Positions 1 through 12,004 of a stretch of DNA of 64,000 bases are shown piece after piece. The stretch spans positions 2,666,001 through 2,730,000 of the forward strand of contig NW_026946366.1 of assembly GCF_035222375.1 (NCBI RefSeq), in the 5' to 3' direction. Each line of letters begins with the position of its first letter. Within the stretch, counting starts at the first letter, position 1. The DNA comes from Podospora pseudocomata (taxonomy: Eukaryota > Ascomycota > Sordariomycetes > Sordariales > Podosporaceae). A model generated the notes under the pieces. It searched no databases. It saw only the letters and a list, made by a program, of their open reading frames with translations, and was not told the origin of the DNA. Both the position numbers and the translations under genes were made by a program.

Positions 1-1719
1 GACTCTGATGAGCTGTACACCGTCCTGCGCGGACCATGGGGCCTGTACCACTTACAGCCTGATCTCTTCATGCAGCCAGCATCCAGCCCGGTCTGGAATG
101 CTTGAAACGTATGCGAGAAGTTAAGGGCGTGACAGAGGGGATCAGCCTCTCAGAGTAGGGATGCGAATTGGAGAAGGCATGGAAAAGGCAAGACGTCGTC
201 GGCCCTTCAAAACAGGTCGACGTAATCCTTGCCGCCGCTCACCATCAGGTGGCCCTTTGCAAGACTTGCTCGAGCTGTCAGTGGCCAATAGAGGCTCGTG
301 ATCAGATGCAAAGTGCATTTCCAGTGCATCTCCAAAAGAGGTGCGTGGTAGGCTCCGAGTCGATCTGACGGGATGGGAAAGTGGGGAGCTTGACGTGCTG
401 CATGGGACTGGGGCGTTTTTCCGCTTGGCTGGGGGCGGGTCCTGATTTGCCCCACCTAGGTCGCCCAGCACAGCAACCAACGCAACTACACGTGAGGGGT
501 CAGCTCCCAAGGTGCCGCCCAGATAGGCTTTCGAGGTTCCATTTTCCTTATCGCGCTTTAACAATGCTGCGGTATCGCGGGGATAACTCCCATGGGCCCA
601 TTCTGACCCCCATTTGACATGGACCGGACCGTGTTTGCCTGCTTTCCGAGTGCGTCAACAAAGTGTCGTCCTGTCCCCACAGAATTGCATGAGATATAAG
701 AGCCATCATCCCGACACTCGCGCCCCGTCATCGTCGTCATCACCGCCATCCGCCAGCCAGCAGCCTCCACCCCTCAACCATCAACCAGCACATTCGACAG
801 CCTTCTCAGATAGCTGACATATCGAATTGGAATTATTCAATCTAATCCAAGGCAAGTGGTGACAGCCTTGAGTGGCTCCCATACCCGCGCCCAGATCACT
901 CCAAAAAGAGCCAACAGCCTGTCCCAGACAAAGAAGGGTGACGACACGACGGCCACCTGACAAACAATTGGTTTGACCGGACTACCATTGTAGGTTTGGT
1001 CTGCGCAGAACATAGGCAGCCCCAAAGGACGAGTCCCAGAGCCGTCAGATCACTCTGCTGTAAATACCAGCATGTTGTTAGCGGGCACGGTCTCTTGATG
1101 CACCCCAGTGTTTGGGCCAACCTTATCCATGAATAACACAGGAGAAGTATCGCTGACCGCCTCCTGTTAGTCGTCCCGTAGGTCTCGCCCATTTGACCGC
1201 CCAAGCGCCAGCTGTTCGCCTCCTTTACGACGGCCGTTTGCCTCCTGGAATTACGAGGCGCACCATCTGCCTAGATAGCTAGCCTACCAACCACCAGGTA
1301 CTTCATACCTACCTTTGTTGGGCAACACCACCCCCTCCGTCCAATCCCCCCCAGCTTCCACTTGACTTCCTTACCTTACTGCCTGAGGCCTGTCTGTCTG
1401 TGGTCATTGCGTCGCTCCCTCCAAAGCTTCCGACCGACCATCCCATTTTGTCCCCATCTCCCCCTTCCTTCCTTCCTTCCATCCATCCTCCTCGCAAGGG
1501 CATCCAGCTCTTTCAATCACCGGCCTCGACTTTCAACACCCAGTCCCCGCCGCTTACAATTGTACACCACAGCATACAAGTAATCCCCGATCTTCCGGAC
1601 CGATACCTCCCAGTTGGACATCCAGTCCTGCCTCCCCAGACTTTGTCCGCTGCAATCGGATCATCAAGGGAGGGCAATCATTACGACACCTGTCTTGCTC
1701 ACGAGCAGCATTTTAGGTC
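1..1719. other. Intergenic / upstream region of NBR1
   Basis: No gene is supported here. The only open frames are short and overlap one another on both strands with no family motif. From about 1320 to 1600 the + strand is strongly pyrimidine-rich (CCTTCC and CTTCC runs), a composition common in filamentous-ascomycete promoters and 5' leaders. This suggests transcription of the NBR1 gene starts in or just after this tract. The left edge may hold the end of a neighbouring gene that cannot be recognised. Confidence 0.5.
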
Positions 1720-1929
1720 GTGAGTCGCTCCCGCTCTTTGGCTTTTGACACATGCAACCAACACCCCCGCCTCACGTCCAGTCAGCATGTGGTCTGTGCC
1801 GCTGGGCCAGCCTCTCCGCTCTTTCTCTCACCTGCCCATCATCTCGACCATCAACACCGCCATCCACAACATTGCTGTTTCTTCAAAAGCATCAGTTTTC
1901 ATCGCTTGCTAACTGATATCTGCCCCCAG
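1720..1929 (+). other. Probable 5'-UTR intron of NBR1
   Basis: A GTGAGT donor at 1720, a GCTAAC branch-like sequence near 1908, and a pyrimidine-flanked CCCCCAG acceptor ending at 1929 lie directly upstream of the ATG at 1936. Together they look like a 210-nt leader intron. This is inferred from splice signals only. A start upstream of the intron was rejected because the frame from 1720 to 1935 shows nothing resembling the family, while the PB1 domain begins shortly after 1936. Confidence 0.5.
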
Positions 1930-1935
1930 GCAATC

Positions 1936-4605
1936 ATGTCCGCCGCCACTATGGCCCCTAACATGGTGGCAGCTCCTCAAGTCACGCCAGCTACTCTTGT
2001 CACCCTCAAAGTCAGCTATCATGGCTCAACCCGCCGATTCAAGCTCCCTCTGCGGGAAATGGTTCCTGCGTTTCTGGAAAACAGGGTGAGTTTGGCCGTC
2101 GCTCGACTTGACAACGATGATACTGACGGCTCTGGATAGATCCGAGGAGTTCTGAACATTCGCCCCGATGCCGATGTTGTGTTTGAGAGATACTCCGACT
2201 CTGCCACCTCTTACGTAGTGCTGGACAAAGCCAACACCTCAGTATACAAGCAGCTCTACCGTGCTGCTAAAGCTAAGCAGAAGCTCAGGCTTCGTGTGAC
2301 AGTGAAGGAGACGCCAGCACAAGCATCCCTCGATTCGCTCATTCAAGCTGCCGAGCCCGCTGAAACCCCCGTGGAGAAGGTTGCCGAAGAGCCTGTCGAA
2401 AAGCCAACTCTGCCGATTCCGAAAGAGTTGATTGAGGCCAGAATTGCCGAAGCCAAGGCTGCCGTGGCCGCCAGGGAAGGACCTAAGCCTGCTTCGGTGG
2501 CCGATGAGGTTGAGGAAGAAGCACCTGCAGCAGTCTCGAGCCCTGCCGAAACTTCCGAGGAGATCGAGCAACCTACACCCGTCGAGCCAGTCCAACCTCT
2601 GAAGATCCCAGACGCCGTCCTCGCTGATTACGAAATGGCCATTTTGAAGTTGGAGCAACAGAGTCAGGCACGTTTCGCTGCCGAGATGAACCTCGTGCCC
2701 CCTGCTATCAGGTCAAACTATGCTGTCTGCTGTAACAGTTGCGACAAGAATGTTCCTGACATGCATTATCACTGCTCAAAGTGCGACGGCGGCGATTTCG
2801 ATCTCTGCCCGGGGTGTGTGGATCAAGGTGTCGCTTGCTACGGCGCTGACCACTGGTTGATCAAGCGGTTCATCAAGAACGGCGTTATCATCAGCAGCAC
2901 CACCGAGACGCTGCCTCCCAAGCAGGTCAAGCAAGCAGCTCCTCCCTCCCCTCCATCTCCCCCAAGCCCTGCGGCCGAGAAGCCATCCACCCCCTCAGCT
3001 TCAGAGCGCATCATTCCCATTTTCAACGGCCTCGCCTACTCCAGCATGCGCACTTGCAACTGCTGCGTCCGGGAGCTCCCCGAGGTGGACTTTGTCCACT
3101 GCTCGACCTGCGAGGATTATGACCTTTGCCGAAGTTGTTTCGCCAAGAACACCCATGGTCACCACCCCAAGCACACCTTCGTTGCCGCTGTTGAGGGGAC
3201 ACGCTTGGAGCCTGATGTGGCTCGCCGTCTCGGTGCTGGCCGTGGCCAAAAGCACAATGCCATTTGCGACGGTTGCGATACTAACATTCGCGGCATCCGT
3301 CACAAGTGCCTGAACTGTCCTGACTGGGATTATTGCAGCGAGTGCATGGCGAACGCCTCTTTTATTCACCCCGGTCATCGGTTCGTGCCCATCTACGAGC
3401 CACTCGAGTACGCCGGTATTTCCGACTTGTTCGCCCGCCCTACTCACCAGGGTATCTGCTGCGACGGCCCCCTCTGCTCAGTTAACCGCAACAACTACAC
3501 CTACATCACGGGAGACCGTTACAAGTGCGCTGTTTGCAATGATACCGACTTTTGCGAGGCTTGCGAAGCCAGCCCTGCCAACACCCACAACAAAACTCAT
3601 CCTCTCATCAAGTTCAAGACGCCCGTTAGACACGTCAGCGTCACCACCACAGGAGAAAATGAGAACGGCCGTGCCATCCCTACCATGGGAGATCGCCGTC
3701 CTCGTGTGACCACTTCTCGAGCCACCGAGACTGTCAACGCCCCTGTGCTGTCGTCTTCCAACGTGCAGACTGTCATTGACGTGAAGCCCGTGGAGCACGA
3801 GATCAACAAGGAGGTGGAGGAGAAGCCTGCTGAGAAGGTCGAGATCAAGACTGAGACGACCGAGGTGAGGCCTGTGGAGCAGGTTGCTCCTGCCGCTCCA
3901 GCTGAGCTCGTCGCCGTGTTCGTCAAGGACACCGTTGCTGATGGCACCGTCATGGAGCCCAACCACGTCTTTGAGCAAACCTGGATTCTTCGCAACGAGG
4001 GCAAGACAGCGTGGCCCGCTGGCTGCTCTGTCATGTTTGTTGGTGGCGACTATATGGGTCATGTTGACTCGACTCACCCGGCAGCTACCCAGGACCTCCG
4101 TGCGTCCAACGTCTCGACTGTCTGCTATTCCCCCATCCTCCCAGGAGAGGAATTCCCCTTCACCGTCTTGCTCAGAACTCCTCTGCGCACCGGTAGAATT
4201 GTTTCCAACTGGCGTTTGACCACTCCCGATGGTCTCAAGTTCGGCCATCGCCTATGGTGCGACGTCAAGGTCGAGCACCCCAAGTCGGTCGCTCCTGTTG
4301 TTTCCGAGCCAGTGAAGGAGGAGCGCGAGGTCATCGCCAAGCCCGAGCCTGCGCTTGCACCCAAGGAAGAGGTTCAGCTTCACCAGAGCCAGATGATCTT
4401 CCCCAAGCTTGAGAAGGAATCGCCCGTCTCCAGCTTGCACGAGGATGACAAGTCTGAGTCGGCGGTTACGTACGAGCAGTACGAAGACTGCGAGGATGAT
4501 GACTGGGATGCTGCCGAGTCGGAGGAGGGATTCATGACCGACGAAGAATACGACATCCTCGATGCTTCCGACGAGGAATACTCCGAGGCTCATTCTCGCA
4601 AATAA
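1936..4605 (+). CDS. nbr1: NBR1-type selective autophagy receptor (PB1, four ZZ fingers, FW domain)
   Basis: Two exons, 1936-2085 and 2140-4605 (54-nt intron, phase 0), give 871 residues. Domains in order: a PB1-like fold at about residues 20-107 spanning the intron; four ZZ zinc fingers rich in CxxC pairs at about 244-295, 353-395, 420-465 and 485-545; the FW (NBR1 Ig-like) domain at about 640-750 with the usual Trp-bearing TWILRNEGKTAWP stretch; and an acidic tail with a LIR candidate Y854-D-I-L857. NBR1 proteins bridge cargo to Atg8 on the phagophore. Filamentous fungi carry this full-length form, and the fission-yeast protein lacks PB1. A coiled-coil/UBA end as in animal NBR1 is not seen. 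The ZZ and FW order makes the family call firm; LIR function is inferred. Confidence 0.93.
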
Positions 4606-5407
4606 GTATTCAGCAACAGTATCTCGATGGATCATGACATGAACTCCTGTCGCCCGGCTGGACCCGCGAACACCACCCCGTGGTTTCTTAGGTAACCATG
4701 GCGGGATGTACACGAAATACTGTATATCACGGGACAATGTGCGAACGCTGGTACACGGTGAGCAGTTAGGCACATGCCACTAGACGCTGTATGGTGGAAT
4801 AAGTTGGCCGGTCTATTTTGGGTTGATTTTGGTTTGCGGTTGGTTGGATGGCCATTCATTCTTTGCTGAGGAATTCAAAACAACCTTGATTAGGATTGCC
4901 GCTCGGTCAGGAGCACCAAAAACAAACCAGGCAGTCAACTCTTCTGGTTCGCACTGGCAGTTTTGAGGTGATCTCTTCCACCATTTTGCAAAGTGCGTGG
5001 GGCGAAACAGAATCTAGGAGCCCAACACGGGCAAAAAGGGGTGGTATCATTCAGGGCTTGTCTGCCTTGTTTTTTCCTTGTCTTTTTTCTACTTTTACTT
5101 TTACTTTTACTGAAGATAACGTGGCCATGGGTTGAAATTAAGTCTCCTTTATTTTGCTTTGTCAAGTGCAACTTTTCGGGTCAGGCAGCTCAATTTCAGA
5201 TTGTTATTCTCAGTTTTCACGATAAGTCATTCCGCAGTTAGGGAAAGGTTAGCGAATAGGAACAAATGAACCAATCATGACAAAGTCTTCGTCCGCTTCT
5301 TGTGTTGACTGTGGTTTTGAACACACAAATGGGTATACTATCTATTAGATATGAAAGTCTTCCAATCCCAACCTGATCATTACATTCCTAGAAGGAAAGG
5401 TTGCATT
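4606..5407. other. Convergent intergenic region (NBR1 / NOP13 3' ends)
   Basis: About 0.8 kb between two converging genes. It holds only short open frames with no family signal. A small tandem of CTTTTA units (about 5090-5112) and several AT-rich stretches fit 3'-UTR and terminator sequence. No RNA gene was recognised. Confidence 0.5.
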
Positions 5408-6718
5408 CTACTCGAAAGTGGTCTTCTTGCCCGCCGGTGCAACAACCGCACCAGTAAGCCTAGCCACGTTGATATCCTGGTGGAACTTGGTCCCCTTGGC
5501 CTCCATCCTCCTCTCCTTCATCGGCACCCACACCTTCTTCTCCTTGATCTCTGCAACACCTTCACCACCAGCACCATTCTGCTCCCTCCTTTGGGCAGCG
5601 CCCTTCCCTCTGAACCTCTTTTGGTATCTCGTCTGGTCGTCCTCCGCCAGCTCAATCTTGAGTGTCCTGCCCAACAGCTGATTAACCCACCATTTCCTCG
5701 TCTTGACTCTGGGTTCCTCTTTTGGCACAGCCTTCTTTTTTGGCTTCGCCTCTTTCTCCTCATCATCATTGCCATCCTTTTCCTCCGCTTGCTTCTCCGT
5801 GCCGTCGTCGGCCTTGTCCTCCTCCTTCTCATCCACATCCATAAAATCCTCCACCGTGTCGATCGTCTCCTTGACCTTGACAAACCCCTTTACCGCCCAC
5901 TGCGCCGCGTCCGCAGTCTCAAAATTCACCCACCCGTACCCCTTGCACTTGCCCGTATCCTCAAACGTAGCCACCTTCACCCATCTGATCGGCCCACACT
6001 TGTGGAAGTGTTCCCTCAGATCATCCTCCGTTACCTGGAAGGATAGATTCCCCACAAAGACCTTGGTTGATGCGCTCGCTGGAGTGGCGGTGGTAGCAGC
6101 GGTAGATGACTTAGCCCCATTGGTGAGGTCAACAGGCGTGGGCTCTTCCTTCTTTTCTGGACGGCCCTCGAAGGACTTGGCGTCTTTGATGAGGACTTTG
6201 CGGCGGTACCATTCCGTTTCTGAGAGGGCAATGGCCGCGACGTTGGCTTCAAAGGTGGCGAAATCGACGTAGGCAAAGCCGCGGTTTTCAGTGGGGTTTT
6301 TCGGACCGGCGCCGGGGGCCGAGGTGGGTTTGGCGGTGGGGAGGTGGACGCGGGTGATGTCGTCCAAAGTGATGGTGCCGCCCGAGTTGTCGACGAACCA
6401 CTGTTTGAGTTCTGGCTTTGTGACTGTGAAGCGGAGGTTGCCGATCCAGATGCCGTAGGGGGAGCGTTCTTTCTTTTCCTTTTTGGTCTTATCGGTCTTG
6501 GGGGTGTCGGAGTCAGAGTTGGAGCCCTCGTCGTCAGATTTGGGCTTTGCCGGAAGGGATTTGCCCTTTCTGAGGAGACGTTTGGCCTTTTTGGAGGGGG
6601 GTTCGGGGAGGTTGACGTCAACTTCGATTTCGGTGAGGTCGGTCTTGCGCTTTTTGGAGGAGGTCTTGTCTTTCTTGACATCGGGAGAGGAGGGTGGAGA
6701 TGATGAATCGGATGCCAT
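5408..6718 (-). CDS. nop13: Nop13-like nucleolar RNA-binding protein, two RRMs
   Basis: Single exon, 436 residues. The start was placed at the ATG at 6718 (MASDSSSPPSS); the frame stays open to 6922, but that stretch looks like leader. Lysine-rich, acidic N-terminus (1-85) with nuclear-localisation-like clusters. RRM1 at about 88-184 has RNP2 IWIGNL and RNP1 GFAYVDF. RRM2 begins at 219 with VFVGNLSF and KGYGWVNF, then an acidic/Lys-rich insertion (about 283-340) precedes the last strand GRTLKIELAED. Nop13 of yeast is a nucleolar pre-ribosome-associated protein. The related Nop12 is the main alternative; the split RRM2 and the conserved C-terminal block favour Nop13. It is divergent from STS1 across 1.4 kb. 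Confidence 0.8.
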   Translation of the reverse strand: MASDSSSPPSSPDVKKDKTSSKKRKTDLTEIEVDVNLPEPPSKKAKRLLRKGKSLPAKPKSDDEGSNSDSDTPKTDKTKKEKKERSPYGIWIGNLRFTVTKPELKQWFVDNSGGTITLDDITRVHLPTAKPTSAPGAGPKNPTENRGFAYVDFATFEANVAAIALSETEWYRRKVLIKDAKSFEGRPEKKEEPTPVDLTNGAKSSTAATTATPASASTKVFVGNLSFQVTEDDLREHFHKCGPIRWVKVATFEDTGKCKGYGWVNFETADAAQWAVKGFVKVKETIDTVEDFMDVDEKEEDKADDGTEKQAEEKDGNDDEEKEAKPKKKAVPKEEPRVKTRKWWVNQLLGRTLKIELAEDDQTRYQKRFRGKGAAQRREQNGAGGEGVAEIKEKKVWVPMKERRMEAKGTKFHQDINVARLTGAVVAPAGKKTTFE

Positions 6719-8095
6719 TGTTATTGTGTGGGCAGTGGGAGAAAATGGGTTGTCTGGGATGGTCGAGGTTAGGACCGGTGATGTTCTCCAGTGCGCAAGC
6801 AGGCAAGACGGGAATTTTTGGGCAGTGTTGGAAATTTTACTTGAGCGATAAGCGATAAGAAACAAGCATCCGTCGATTGCGGGGGGCTCGGCAGGTAGCC
6901 GCACTTCCACCGACTGCTCCACACCCCGCTAGATCGCAGTTCAGCTTCAATGACGGCACCGGCCAGGTACACACGAACGACGGTCGTTGAGCTAATTTGT
7001 CTCGTGTAACCAGTCGGTTTGGATGTACGGTAAGCCCTCAAGGAAGCTACAGTATATCACTCGTATAGAATAGAGCACTAGGGGTATAGAATCACGAGTT
7101 TGACACAGCAGCACAACAAGACTGGATCTTAATACATGCACATTTGCGCCAATGGAGTACACAACCATGAATGACCCTCAAACACCGAGGTTGTCCCGCG
7201 GCCACACGCATTGTCAGGTAACAAACATGTCGGGTAGGTACCTGAGGTGTGCGATAATATAGGGATGTGGTATTCGTCATCAGGCGGTCATGGGGGAGGG
7301 TGTTTTGCGCCGCTCCCAAACATGCACCTCCTGAAGCTTCCGAAGAATGTAAGGGGCGGTTGCCAATCTTCTTATGGCCTTCATGTAGAGCCCATGGATC
7401 TTGATCTGGAAACTGGTCTCGTGGGACTGAAGTCAGTTCTTCCAGCCGTTTGTGACGGGCAACAAGCAAGCTGGATCCAAAGTTGGTGGATCCATTGGTA
7501 CCCGATCCGTTGCTAAGGTAAAGATCCCATTAAAACTCACGTGCTATTAATGGGGGTAGCTTGGCAGAGAACAAATGCAACAACAACAGGAACCTTTTCA
7601 CGTTAGACCGCTTTTGTTCCTCTGGCTAAAGAAAGACGCAGATGCAACAAACACTGCGTGCGCTGTTCCCTGAAAGACAGCATATGTGTGCAAGGCAGGA
7701 GACTGCCTCTTTGGGCTAGCACAGGCCCATCGCCAGCAAACCAGCAGCGGGCAAATTCCTCGTCGGCTCTCCACTCCGGCGCAGCCCTTGCTCCCCTAAA
7801 CTTCCTTTGACCACCTCACACTTCACTTCCTGACTGGTCCGACCCAAGCCTGCGAGCCGGGGTCGCCTGGATGCTCTCTGGTCACTCTCCGCCGCACCTC
7901 CCTCAATTTTCCCATCCCACTCCACACAGACCGCCTCTCATCTTCCTCCAATTCACCATCTGACATCTGGCAATCGGCGAGTCGTCCGCTCTGCTGCGCT
8001 GTCGACCAAACCCAACCAGACAAACCCTCGCAATCCACAAACCCGACGTCGCTAAGCTGCAGAGGGACCTGCTTTGCTGCACCCGCAACCGCACA
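6719..8095. promoter_or_regulatory. Divergent promoter region NOP13 / STS1
   Basis: About 1.4 kb between divergent starts. No coding sequence with family similarity was found. The STS1-proximal 300 bases are C-rich on the + strand, typical of a fungal 5' leader. No specific operator was identified. Confidence 0.5.
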
Positions 8096-9140
8096 ATGAA
8101 CGCTGTGTTGTCACCGCAACCACCGATTTTCCCTCATCAGCACGAAACCACCCGGATCTCGCCCTCTCGATCCAGTACGTTTGAGTCCTCCCTTCCCTGC
8201 TTTGAGCCCCCCGTCCATGATGATGCACACACGCAAGCGGATCTTCCACAGCCCAGCAACTGGTCCCCGGGTCCAATTTACTGACCCTTTCTCAGTGTCA
8301 CCATATAACAACATGGCATCCAGAAAGAGGAAGGCCGACGACGATAATGACGACATGTCGGTCTCGCCCCTGAGCTCGCCAGCCCTTCCATCCAGACCGA
8401 TTGTCAGGCCGTCAAAAAAGATCCGACAAGCCAACGACGACGTAGCCGCCCGCCCGCTGTCACTTCCCCGTCTTCTCGAAACTCTCACCAACGACCAACT
8501 CCGAACAGTCCTCCAAACCATCTGCGAACGACACCCCGATATTGGGCACGAGGTGGTCACTAGCGCGCCACGACCGACCGTCGCCTGTGCGCTCGATATC
8601 TTGGCCGGGTACCAGGAGAAGCTACACGATGCAACTCCACTTGGCCATACGAACTCCGATTATGCCTATTTCCGAGTGAAGCAACAGCTGGGCGCCCTCC
8701 TCGATGCCATTTCCGATTTCACGTCACAATTCCTCCCGCCGTTGGAGCAGCAGACAAACATATCATTGCAGTTTTTGGACGGTGTCACCAAAGTCATTCA
8801 CGAACTCCCCGACTGGGAAAACCAATCACATCGCCACCACAAGGATGCTGCGTACGATGAGATTTCGGCGGCATGGGCACTTGTCATCACGGAAGCTTCA
8901 AAAAGAGGCGGAGGTTTTATCGTTCATACCGGAGGCTGGGACCAGAGGCTAGTAAAGCACAATCAACAGTCAGGAGGCAAAATGGGACAGGCCATCAACG
9001 CCTTGGCGGTGGAAGTCGGATGGCAAGGACAGAACCCGATTACCGATACACCGGCTCCGTCAGGGAGGGACCCTAACTCGATCTTGAACCAGCTTATTAA
9101 CGGTGCATACGGTTCACCCGTTCGTGTTGGACCTTGGTAA
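8096..9140 (+). CDS. sts1: Sts1/Cut8 tethering factor for nuclear proteasome
   Basis: Exons 8096-8174 and 8296-9140 (121-nt intron, GTACGT donor, TTTCTCAG acceptor) give 307 residues. The first exon encodes MNAVLSPQPPIFPHQ through SPSRS, and the junction restores SRSMSPYNNMASRKRKADDD. This N-terminal pattern matches the Sts1/Cut8 family, including the basic RKRK tract. The conserved core includes RPLSLPRLLETL, CERHPDI, AYDEI, KRGGG, GGWDQ.LAKHN-like blocks and the family-typical C-terminus PVRVGPW. Sts1/Cut8 anchors proteasomes in the nucleus by binding the lid. An in-frame ATG at 8181 lies inside the intron and would give a wrong N-terminus. Confidence in function comes from the whole-length pattern. 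Confidence 0.92.
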
Positions 9141-10638
9141 GTAGCAACAAACTAGGTTGCTACTTCACCGGTTCTTACATTTAAAGAAGGGGCGTAAATC
9201 TTTGTGACGAAAAGCCTTTGCGACAATTTTCTTTACTAGCTATTTCCACTCTCGGGAAACGAAGGATTCAGGGGCGACAAGGGATAGACTTTGGGGTGCT
9301 GGTCATGGGGCGAGGGGTTCTGGCTTTTTATTATTTTTCTTTTTCTTTTGTTTGTTTACGCACACACACTCGGCGTTTTGCTGTTGTACTCCTTTATTAT
9401 CGATATCCAGACAACAAGATTTTTCCTTTTACTTACTCATCACCATGTACAGGGCAGGACGCAAGCAGGACCGATAAGGGTTTATTCATGGCTTTGAGCC
9501 ATGGGAAACCTGCTTGCTGAGTTCTTTTCTTTTGTATTTAAGTATCCTTCTTATGTCTTTCGGTGTCTTTGGCTTGGAATTATTGTTTAAGGGGAGGGTA
9601 TGTACCGTGGCGTGGGTACAATGGGTGGATGGGAAGCAGCTCAGAAACTTTGTACGAAAACTGATGTTGCTTTGTTGTCTTTGCAGCCCCTTGCTTCTGG
9701 TGATTGTGGGCTGTGGTGTATGCAGAAGTACTTTTCTCCAGGCTGCTTCAGTTTTATGGCGGTGGATCTGTTGATGTGGATTTGTTTTACCTTCAATGTC
9801 TGGTTTGGTCTCTCTCTGTACTGGACTGGTCATGGTGGACAAGAGTGGTGGTCGGCATGCTGACCGACCAAGAAGGATGGTCTGGAGTCTTGCTTCACAT
9901 ATATATATCTAAATAGAAAATATCCGTTTAGCTTCGTTTAGTGAGTTGTGGTGATCAATATAGTGATTCCTTATGGGGATATGACGGTTCAGACGGTTGG
10001 TTTGGGGAGTTTGAAACACAACTCCCGATCTACGAATGGAGAGAGAAGATGGAAAATAACTGAAAACTTGGCTGGCTGTGCGTTTCAGTTGTTGGGGTAT
10101 TGGGGGGATCAACGGATAGAAGGTTACTGGCTATGCTATGGAGAGTCTTTACCCGGTTCAGAGCTTGTGGGTGTTGAAACAAGATGTAAACCATCATGTT
10201 GTCAATAGAAAGTCACCAACTGCTTTGTTTGAAAGTGTCAAACAGGTTCTGAAAGATAGTAAGCCGCCCCATCCCAACTAATTTCTGTGGCTTATCTTCC
10301 CATTGCTTGCAGTGAACAAGGTCTGAGATATCAGTACCTCGGGGGTTGTTCATGAGGGGCACCAGCCAGGCAGTGGTGGTGAAGCCCCACGTGACAGCCT
10401 GTAGACTACGCGAATGCTCCACAAGGCTGCCTGGACCCACCCTCATCATTCCCCACGAGAACACAGTGCAAGCACGCGTCTGTTGCCTGTGCGCCGCCTG
10501 GAAGACGCCAAAAGGTTCCGCCAATTCCCACCACCGCCGAGCACACAAATTGGTCCTTCTCAGGAACAAACTCCTTTTTCGCATCGAACTTCCCAATATC
10601 CAGTTCATGCGATAGGAGATTTCCTCGACTCAGCCAAA
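9141..10638. other. Intergenic: STS1 3' end and RAD52 promoter
   Basis: About 1.5 kb with no supportable gene. T-rich sequence after 9180 fits the STS1 3'-UTR. A short TATATATAT run sits near 9900-9908. Open frames here are short and unconserved. Confidence 0.5.
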
Positions 10639-11942
10639 ATGCCTGCGTATGTTGTTATTTTTGATCCGCATAACGCGTCTGAATGACCTGCACCTTGATG
10701 GCCAAGATTGACTAACAACTTGTACTCTCAGTCCCGGCGACCAGCACACGAGCATTGTCAACCCTTTCGAGGACCAGAAGCCCGTGATCAATGAGTTTAC
10801 AGCTCAGCAAATAGCTACTCTCCAAAGCCGGCTCGACAAGCAACTGGGTCCCGAGTACCTCTCCGTCCGCGCAGGCCCCGGCGGTTCAAAGCTCCACTAC
10901 ATCACCGCCGAAAAGGTCATTTCCCTCGCCAACGAAATCTTTGGCTTCAATGGGTGGTCGTCCAGCATTCAGAACTTTCAGATCGACTTTGTCGACGAGG
11001 ATCCCAAGACCTTGAAAGTAAGCCTCGGGCTTTCGGTCATTGTACGAGTGACGCTCCGCGATGGGACCTACCATGAGGACTTGGGATATGGGCACATCGA
11101 GAACTGCAGAGGAAAGGCGGCTGCGTTTGAGAAGGCAAAGAAGGAGGGGACAACTGATGCGCTCAAGCGGGCGTTGAGGCACTTTGGCAATGTGTTGGGG
11201 AACTGCATCTACGACAAGGAGTACCTGAAGAAAATCGGGAGTATAAGGGCGGCCCCGACAAAACTCAACCAAGACAACTTACATAGACACCCGGACTTTG
11301 TGAAGTCGACGACTGGGCCGGTTGCCGCACAAGTTGCTGCTCCTCCACAACCTCAGCCTGCCGCACCGGTGATTCCATCTTGTTAGTAGCTATCTCGTCT
11401 CAAAAGCTACTGTTGATCTGTGCTGACATGAACTAGCGGTTTCCGCCGAGTCGTTTGAGGATTTTCTTGGTGAGCTCGATGAGGCCGACTTTATGATTAG
11501 TGAAGAGGGTCACCCAGACGAGGTTCTTATCACCAACTCAGCATCCGATACAAGTACTGTTAGTGTCAGCGATAAGTCAGTAAGTAATGGCAGCACCGGG
11601 AATCTGATGCAACCTCCAGCAGCTAGGCCCCTTGCGAGAACTGGATCTGCTGGCACCAGTCAGTTCTCTCGGCCTCAACAGCCACCGCAGACCCCTAATC
11701 CGATGTCACGGACAAACGCCTTCGTTGGAGCGGGTACCCAGATTAACAGCAACAACAATAATGGTCCACGGCCATCGACAGGGCAGCTCACCTCCGGGAA
11801 CCAGTTCAACCAGAACCGGCCTTCCATCCAACAGAACAACAACTACAACCAACCACCTCGACCTCCTGTGGCCCAAAATGGTGCTCCCCAGACCAACGGT
11901 CAGAACAACAACACTGCCAACGGCAATAACAACAACAACAAT

Positions 11943-12004
<62 letters not shown>

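Noticed and set aside
8181-8295. Sts1 starting at ATG 8181
   Set aside because: This would place intron sequence in the protein. Starting at 8096 with the intron removed reproduces the family N-terminus.
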